From Methanocalculus sp. (GTDB taxonomy: Archaea; Halobacteriota; Methanomicrobia; Methanomicrobiales; Methanocorpusculaceae): a stretch of 9,853 nucleotides of DNA. The stretch lies in NCBI RefSeq assembly GCF_029762515.1, contig NZ_JARVGN010000031.1:1-9853 (forward strand), in the 5' to 3' direction. The notes under the pieces were generated by a model, which was not told the origin of the DNA, did not search any database, and saw only the letters and a program-made list of their open reading frames with translations. This document shows positions 5,248 to 9,853 of this stretch, in pieces (the stretch's first letter is position 1; every line of letters begins with the position of its first letter). A program made the position numbers and the translations under genes.

Positions 5248-7020
5248 CTTACCCCAGAACGGATTCTCCTTCCTCCTGATCATTGCATACTCAGAGAGGG
5301 CTTCCTGGGAACTGATATTAATATGAGAGAGCATCTCGGTCTCAAGCACCTTCACATGCCGCTCAGGGATCTGGACATAGAGCGTATCCCCGACATTGAT
5401 CTGCCTGCCAACCGTCGGGCCATCTATTGAGACGGCGATCTCCATCCCTTCTTTCGCCTCGGTGACAGTTTCCCCTTTATCCTGCATCATCTTGATCGAC
5501 CCGACAGTGCGGCCGTCAGGTGCCATCAGGTCAACCTTCGGCCTGAGAAGTCCGGCGAGAATCCGTACCCCGACAACAGCAGGCCCGCTCTGCCTGAAGA
5601 CACAGTTGGGGAGGAGCTGGAACTTTGCAGGCATGACCACCGCTTCAAACTGCTGGGCCTTCTGGCGCCTGATCTGCTCATCGCGCCATTCAGTATAATC
5701 ATCAATAACCCGGTAGATGATATCCCCGGAGAAGACGACGATATCTGAATACCGGCTATCTTTCAGCATCTCGGAGACATCGGGAAGGATATCGGTATTG
5801 AAGCAGAGGATCACCTTATGGAGAGGATCGCGCATCGTCTCAAGCTCGATGATATCATGCCTGCTGACAGGACCCACATCGGCACGCATGATCTCGATCT
5901 CCTTTGCCTCCAGTTCTTTTGAGAGCGCCTCCAGCGCCCCGATCGTATCGGCTTTGATACTGATCCCAATGCCCGAGAGGGAGATGTTTGCATCCTGCAT
6001 CTCGGCATCGATTGCATCGATCACCTCCTGCCGGTTTCCTTTGACTGCCCTGAGGGGCGATCCCGAGATCACGTCATCAAGATTTGGGGCAGAGAGCTTG
6101 ATTCCGGCTGCCGCGGTCACGGACTTCACCCGTTCGAACCGATCCTCGATTAAGATCTCCTTCATCGGCCTTGGCTTTAGGAGTGAGCGGATCTTTGTGA
6201 CGATACACCCGTTTGATCCGGCAACAGCAATCTCATCACCGACCGAGAGGGTACCATCATAGAGGATCAGGTCAAGGGTCATCCCAAGGCCCCGCTCCTC
6301 CTTCACTTCAAGCACAGTTCCCTGTCCGGGACCCTCAGCAGTGATCCTGAGCGACTCGGTGAGGTACCGCTGGGCAAGGCCGATCATCACCATCAGGAGA
6401 TCCGGCACACCCTCGCCGGTGATCCCCGAAGACGGGACAATGGCAATATTGCGTGCAAAATCCCTGACGCGATCGTAGCGTTCCGAATTAAACCCGAGAT
6501 CCGAGAGTGTGCCAACAAGCTCATAAAGGCGGGTCTCAAGGATACCCTGCACCCTTTCATTCTGTTTGGCAAATGTCTTCTGGAAGGGTTCGTTTGGATG
6601 AACCCGCCATCCGGGGATCCGATCCACCTTCGTTGCAGCAATGACAAACGGAGTCTTACAGTTTTTCAGGATCTGGAGGGCTTCCTGGGTCTGCTGCTTG
6701 AACCCCTCATTGATATCAATAACAAGGATGGCAATCTCCGCAAGTGCCCCGCCCCGCGCCCGAAGGGTGGTGAAGGCGCGGTGGCCGGGAGTATCAATGA
6801 AGAGGAGACCGGGGATATTGATCTCGGTTGCAGCCGAAACCCCGCTCATCTCGCGTATTGATTCAATCGGTATCAGTGTTGCCCCGATATGCTGGGTGAT
6901 GGCTCCGGCTTCCGAATCCACAACCTGGGAGCCCCGGATCTTATCCAGAAGCGATGTCTTGCCGTGGTCGACATGGCCGAGTACACAGACGATCGGTGTT
7001 CTGATATTCTTCTTTGCCAT
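5245..7020 (-). CDS. infB: Translation initiation factor aIF5B (IF-2 homologue)
   Basis: aIF5B is the GTPase that helps position initiator Met-tRNA and joins the ribosomal subunits. The 591-residue protein has the usual short archaeal form without the long N-terminal extension of eukaryotic eIF5B. GTPase motifs are G1 GHVDHGKT (15-22), G3 DTPGH (76-80, with catalytic H80), G4 TKVD (130-133) and a G5-like SSGITGEG (197-204). A beta-barrel domain II follows (from about 230), then the alpha/beta domain III (around 335-450) and a C-terminal barrel and helix ending RRKENPFWGK. G4 has Thr where the canonical NKXD has Asn. The ATG at 7020 follows a purine-rich GGAGGGAGATGGAG stretch. No intein interrupts the G domain. 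It is followed by rps6e. Confidence 0.96.
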   Translation of the reverse strand: MAKKNIRTPIVCVLGHVDHGKTSLLDKIRGSQVVDSEAGAITQHIGATLIPIESIREMSGVSAATEINIPGLLFIDTPGHRAFTTLRARGGALAEIAILVIDINEGFKQQTQEALQILKNCKTPFVIAATKVDRIPGWRVHPNEPFQKTFAKQNERVQGILETRLYELVGTLSDLGFNSERYDRVRDFARNIAIVPSSGITGEGVPDLLMVMIGLAQRYLTESLRITAEGPGQGTVLEVKEERGLGMTLDLILYDGTLSVGDEIAVAGSNGCIVTKIRSLLKPRPMKEILIEDRFERVKSVTAAAGIKLSAPNLDDVISGSPLRAVKGNRQEVIDAIDAEMQDANISLSGIGISIKADTIGALEALSKELEAKEIEIMRADVGPVSRHDIIELETMRDPLHKVILCFNTDILPDVSEMLKDSRYSDIVVFSGDIIYRVIDDYTEWRDEQIRRQKAQQFEAVVMPAKFQLLPNCVFRQSGPAVVGVRILAGLLRPKVDLMAPDGRTVGSIKMMQDKGETVTEAKEGMEIAVSIDGPTVGRQINVGDTLYVQIPERHVKVLETEMLSHINISSQEALSEYAMIRRKENPFWGK

Positions 7021-7022
7021 TT

Positions 7023-7085
7023 CTCCATCTCCCTCCGAAAAGCCGTTATATACCGGATAACCCCGAAAAGTGATAGTCTATAACG
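7023..7085 (-). promoter_or_regulatory. Promoter region of aIF5B
   Basis: On the minus strand two TATA-like boxes precede the gene: GTTATAG (around 7083-7077), predicting a start near 7055 and a 35-nt leader containing GGAGGGAGATGGAG, and TATATAAC (7052-7045), predicting a start near 7023 and almost no leader. The strong ribosome binding site favours use of the upstream box, but both may work. Confidence 0.42.
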
Positions 7086-7137
7086 CATTCGGAGTATTAA
7101 TATTCTTTTGAGAGCCCTTTATGAATCTGGTATGAGA

Positions 7138-7170
7138 GATTGGAAGGGGCCAATCCGTTAGGTTAAATAA
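7138..7170 (+). promoter_or_regulatory. Promoter of tRNA-His
   Basis: TTAAATAA (7163-7170) is a TATA box whose predicted start is near 7192, nine bases before the tRNA. Just upstream is a perfect 6-bp inverted repeat GATTGG-AAGGGG-CCAATC (7138-7155) of unknown meaning. The region between the aIF5B promoter and this site shows no gene. Confidence 0.45.
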
Positions 7171-7200
7171 TGTTTACCATCAATTATAATGAGCATTTAT

Positions 7201-7273
7201 GCTAGGGTAGGGTAGCTGGACATCCTATAGGACTGTGGATCCTTTGACCCGGGTTCGAGTCCCGGCCCTGGCC
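7201..7273 (+). tRNA. tRNA-His (anticodon GTG)
   Basis: A 73-nt cloverleaf can be drawn. The acceptor stem pairs GCTAGGG with CCCTGGC, and the discriminator is C, as is typical of tRNA-His. The D arm is GGGT/TCCT, weak at both ends (G10:U25 and U13-U22). The anticodon loop is CTGTGGA on stem TAGGA/TCCTT, in which the outermost pair T-T is a mismatch. The variable loop is TGAC, and the T stem CCGGG/CCCGG carries loop TTCGAGT. Anticodon GTG reads CAC/CAU. CCA is not encoded. The base before position 1 is T, so the G-1 that HisRS normally needs is not encoded in the gene. T5 at 7283-7287 is the likely terminator. Confidence 0.92.
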
Positions 7274-7454
7274 TGAATCACCTTTTTGACACAATTCATT
7301 TGTTTCAGGATATCCTCTCTCTGTATCATACGCACAAGGTACAGATCTATCACACGTCGCCGCCCCCTCATATCCCACACCGTTATCTATAAGAGCCCAT
7401 GCGCTCTTTCATCGCTATGAGATGAAGAAGGTGCATCTCACCAGTCTGGAGTGA
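7274..7454 (+). promoter_or_regulatory. Gene-free cooS upstream region with TATA box, dyads and leader hairpin
   Basis: I see no gene in this stretch. In order it holds a TCTGTA/TACAGA inverted repeat (7320-7325 and 7340-7345); a TATA box TCTATAAG (about 7386-7393) predicting a start near 7416; a perfect 6-bp inverted repeat AAGAGC-CCATGC-GCTCTT (7391-7408) lying between TATA and start; and a perfect 7-bp hairpin TGAGATG/CATCTCA (7418-7424 and 7434-7440) with a 9-nt loop AAGAAGGTG, at what would be the very 5' end of the mRNA. The ribosome binding site GGAGTGA (7448-7454) follows. The layout suggests a regulated promoter. Confidence 0.5.
7283..7287 (+). terminator. T5 terminator after tRNA-His
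   Basis: A run of five T residues ten bases after the tRNA 3' end on the plus strand is the simplest stop signal for this single tRNA transcript. Confidence 0.45.
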
Positions 7455-9428
7455 ATGAAAATGTCTGATGGAACAGAAAAGCCAAAGCCGCAGCTTGTGG
7501 GCGAACGTATGGAAACCTGCGAGCTGGACCGGGCAAAGATGTCGCTCATGAACCCAAAAGTGATTCACGAGAAGGTGGAGGAGCGGTCGATCGACGAACT
7601 CGCGAAGAAGACGATTGAGCACTGCCTGAAAGAAGGTATAGAGACCGTATGGGACAGGAGCGAGATGCAGGAGCCGCAGTGCAAATGGTGTTCAACCGGC
7701 CTCTCCTGCAGCAGGTGTACGATGGGGCCGTGCCGGATCATCCCCGAACGGAACCGCGTGCGGGGCGTCTGCGGAGCAGATGCAGATCTGATCGTCGCCC
7801 GGAATCTGCTTGATATGCTCACAACCGGTGCGGCCGCCCATTCCGATCATGGGAGGGAGATTGCAGAAACGCTATTGCTTGTAGGTAAAGGAGAAGGCAG
7901 CGGCTATACTATTAAGGACACTGAAAAGCTGTTTGCCATTGCAGAAGAGTACAATATCCCGACTGACCGTGCGGCAATCGAGGTGGCCCACGATCTTGCT
8001 CTTGCTTTCCTTGAAGAGTTCGGGACGATCAAAGGTGAATTAGAACTCTGCCGCCGTGCCCCGGATGCCACATACGCCATCTGGGAGCAGGCAGGGATCC
8101 TGCCGCGTGGCATTGACCGGGAGATCGTTGAGGCGATGCACCGCGTCCACATGGGTGTCGGGGCACACTACGCCAACATGCTCCTCCATGGTCTGAGAAC
8201 CGCACTTGGAGACGGCTGGGGCGGATCGATGATCGGGACAGAGGTATCCGACATCCTCTTCGGTACACCGACACCTGTTGAGTCGATGATGAACCTCGGC
8301 GTCATCAAGGAGGATCAGGTCAATATCACGCTCCATGGCCATAACCCGATGTTATCGGAGATGATCGTTGAAGCTGCGGAGAGCGAGGCAATGCAGGCCA
8401 TGGCAAAGAAGAACGGGGCAACCGGCATCAACCTCATCGGCCTCTGCTGTACCGGCAATGAACTGCTGATGCGGCGCGGCATCCCGATGGCAGGGAACCA
8501 CTTCAACCAGGAGCTTGTGATCGCAACAGGTGCGCTTGATGCGATGATCGTGGATTACCAGTGTATCTTCCCATCACTCCCACGAACCGCAAGCTGCTTC
8601 CATACAAAGATCATCTCAACAAGCCCAAAAGCAAAGATACCCGGATCCTATTATGTCGGATTCTCGCCAGAGAATGCCATTGAAGCCGCCGAAATAATCG
8701 TCAGGACAGCGGTTGAGAACTTTAAAAACAGGATTCCTGAGAGGATCTTCATACCGGGAAAACCCGTTGCAGTGACTGCAGGCTTCTCGGTGGAAGCGAT
8801 CACCAAGGCACTCGGCGGAACGCTCCAGCCGCTTGTCGATGCGATCGCAAGCGGGAAGATCAGAGGTGCGGTGGGGATTGTAGGATGCAATAACCCAAAG
8901 ATCAAGCATGACTATGGCCATGTAACCCTTGCAAAGGAGCTGATCAAGCATGATATCCTCTGTGTCGAAACCGGGTGTGCCGCTGTTGCATCAGGAAAAG
9001 CAGGCCTCCTCACACCCGATGCATGCTTCCTCGCAGGGGACGGCCTGAAAGGGATCTGCAAAGCAGTCGGCATACCGCCGGTGCTCCACATGGGCTCCTG
9101 CGTAGACTGCTCACGAATCCTTGTCCTTCTGGCAGCTCTTGCAAACACTCTCGGCGTTGGTATCCACCAGCTCCCGGTCGCGGGTGCGGCACCAGAATGG
9201 TATTCGCAGAAGGCGGTATCCATAGGATCATACTTTGTTGCATCGGGTGTCTACACCGTGCTTGGACCGATGCCGAATATCAGCGGAAGCCCCGCTGTTA
9301 TCGATCTCCTTACAAACGGACTTGAAGGCGTGGTGAATGCGAAGTTTGCAGTCGAGCCCGATCCATTGAAGGCAGCAGAACTGATCATCACGCATATTGA
9401 AGAGAAGAGGAAGGCGCTTGGCATCTGA
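7455..9428 (+). CDS. cooS: Anaerobic Ni-Fe carbon monoxide dehydrogenase, catalytic subunit CooS
   Basis: CooS interconverts CO + H2O and CO2 + 2 H+ + 2 e- in the cytoplasm, usually with ferredoxin. The 657-residue protein is the monofunctional, bacterial-type CODH, not the archaeal CdhA of acetyl-CoA decarbonylase/synthase. Cluster B/D cysteines are C76 (PQC), C79, C85, C88, C93 (GPC) and C106 (GVCG). Cluster C ligands are the HGH at 294-296, CC 331-332, C370 (YQC), C478 (GCNN), C508 (TGC) and C549 (MGSC); catalytic K586 (YSQKAV) and H129/H132 (AHSDHG) are present. The usual second cluster-D cysteine is S84, while C79 creates a CX2C pair. ATG 7461 (two codons in) is better spaced from GGAGTGA than 7455. 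cooC follows after one base; no cooF or acs gene is visible. Codon use resembles that of its neighbours. Confidence 0.96.
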   Translation: MKMSDGTEKPKPQLVGERMETCELDRAKMSLMNPKVIHEKVEERSIDELAKKTIEHCLKEGIETVWDRSEMQEPQCKWCSTGLSCSRCTMGPCRIIPERNRVRGVCGADADLIVARNLLDMLTTGAAAHSDHGREIAETLLLVGKGEGSGYTIKDTEKLFAIAEEYNIPTDRAAIEVAHDLALAFLEEFGTIKGELELCRRAPDATYAIWEQAGILPRGIDREIVEAMHRVHMGVGAHYANMLLHGLRTALGDGWGGSMIGTEVSDILFGTPTPVESMMNLGVIKEDQVNITLHGHNPMLSEMIVEAAESEAMQAMAKKNGATGINLIGLCCTGNELLMRRGIPMAGNHFNQELVIATGALDAMIVDYQCIFPSLPRTASCFHTKIISTSPKAKIPGSYYVGFSPENAIEAAEIIVRTAVENFKNRIPERIFIPGKPVAVTAGFSVEAITKALGGTLQPLVDAIASGKIRGAVGIVGCNNPKIKHDYGHVTLAKELIKHDILCVETGCAAVASGKAGLLTPDACFLAGDGLKGICKAVGIPPVLHMGSCVDCSRILVLLAALANTLGVGIHQLPVAGAAPEWYSQKAVSIGSYFVASGVYTVLGPMPNISGSPAVIDLLTNGLEGVVNAKFAVEPDPLKAAELIITHIEEKRKALGI

Positions 9429-9429
9429 G

Positions 9430-9853
9430 ATGAAACAGCCGGCTCAGCTGAGAAGACGGAGAATACAGGGGCCTTTATCCGGTCTCCGGGTGATCGTCAC
9501 CGGAAAAGGTGGTGTCGGGAAGACCACCTTCACCGCCCTCCTTGCAGGTGAATTAAGACGAAGAGGCCTCTCAGTGCTTGCGATCGATTCCGATCCACAG
9601 GAAGATCTCGCGTATTCACTCGGATTCTCTTCCGCTGAGATTGTACCGGTAACAAAGAACAGGGCTTATCTTGAGGAGAAGGTCGGATCCGGAGGGATCA
9701 TTAATCTCAACCCCGATCTCTCGGACATCGTCACCCGCTGTGGTACCAGAAGAGCAGATGGAATAGGCCTCCTCGTCATGGGAACTGTGGACTCTGCCGG
9801 TGGCGGCTGCCTCTGCCCTGAGAATACCATCATCAGGAGTATCGCGAGGCAGG
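9430..9853 (+). CDS. cooC: CODH nickel-insertion ATPase CooC (cut by window edge)
   Basis: CooC is a MinD/ArsA-type ATPase whose dimer binds nickel and loads it into cluster C of CODH. The 141 visible residues show the deviant Walker A motif GKGGVGKTT (25-33, signature K26 and K31), the strand VLAIDSDPQ (49-57) and the CXC nickel motif GGGCLCPE (C127, C129), which marks CooC rather than a generic ParA. The frame is open to the window edge; a CooC is usually about 250-270 residues, so roughly half is seen. The ATG at 9430 lies one base after the cooS stop, indicating an operon. It places an 18-residue basic lead (with RRRR) before the first strand, where most CooCs start directly at it; the GTG at 9490 (V21) could be a shorter start, but there is no clear ribosome binding site for either. 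Confidence 0.93.
   Translation, partial: MKQPAQLRRRRIQGPLSGLRVIVTGKGGVGKTTFTALLAGELRRRGLSVLAIDSDPQEDLAYSLGFSSAEIVPVTKNRAYLEEKVGSGGIINLNPDLSDIVTRCGTRRADGIGLLVMGTVDSAGGGCLCPENTIIRSIARQ

Noticed and set aside
5717..6262. 181-codon open frame on the plus strand opposite aIF5B
   Set aside because: It lies wholly antisense to a clear conserved gene; its Ser/Ile-rich composition is the mirror of that gene's codon use.
7201..7454. tRNA-His as an attachment site for an integrated element carrying cooS
   Set aside because: No copy of the tRNA 3' end is seen downstream within the window, and no integrase gene is present; the idea stays open only beyond the right edge.
8040..9243. Several minus-strand frames of 77-111 codons opposite cooS
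   Set aside because: Antisense to a fully conserved enzyme; composition is that of reverse-complemented coding DNA.
1..9853. CRISPR arrays, insertion sequences or long repeats
   Set aside because: No regularly spaced direct repeats, terminal inverted repeats with a transposase, or duplicated long segments were seen on reading the sequence.

Overview
The window reads as chromosomal DNA of a euryarchaeal methanogen, most likely of the order Methanomicrobiales. The grounds are archaeal-type genes (TFB, Gar1, SRP19, aIF5B, ribosomal proteins S6e and S8e, DUF2240), TATA-box promoters, leaderless or nearly leaderless genes mixed with genes that have GGAG/AGGTG ribosome binding sites, and tRNAs without an encoded CCA. 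The species cannot be named from the sequence alone.

Layout. At the left edge is the C-terminal end of a ChaB-like protein (+), which converges on a minus-strand block. Read 5' to 3', that block is SRP19 (2532-2257), a PHP-domain phosphoesterase (2260-1607, ATGA overlap), then a separately promoted pair Gar1 (1506-1258) and TFB (1270-263), then tRNA-Ala(CGC) (250-179). Divergent from SRP19, across 50 bp holding a single TATA box, is hypB (2583-3233, +). It is followed on the plus strand by rps8e (3339-3716), an unrecognised small protein (3866-4288), and a DUF2240 gene joined to it by a TTGA overlap (4285-4764). This strand converges on the minus-strand pair aIF5B (7020-5245) and rps6e (5175-4774), apparently separated by a two-sided terminator hairpin at 4763-4792. 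A plus-strand tRNA-His(GTG) (7201-7273) comes next, then a 181-bp gene-free stretch with several dyads, then the nickel carbon monoxide dehydrogenase cooS (7455/7461-9428) and the nickel-insertion ATPase cooC (9430 to the edge), one base apart.

How it works together. Most of the window is core information processing: transcription initiation, rRNA pseudouridylation, the signal recognition particle, ribosomal proteins and initiator-tRNA/subunit joining. Two nickel-related pieces stand out: HypB (hydrogenase maturation) and the CooS/CooC pair (CO oxidation or CO2 reduction). CooS has an altered cluster-D motif, CX2C in place of CX7C, as in the Desulfovibrio vulgaris enzyme. No ferredoxin (CooF), acetyl-CoA synthase or energy-converting hydrogenase gene is visible before the window ends. 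I see no CRISPR array, insertion sequence, phage gene or clearly novel multi-gene defence system. The points most worth a second look are the cooS cluster-D variant and its structured leader, the shared SRP19/hypB TATA box, and the tRNA-His without an encoded G-1.
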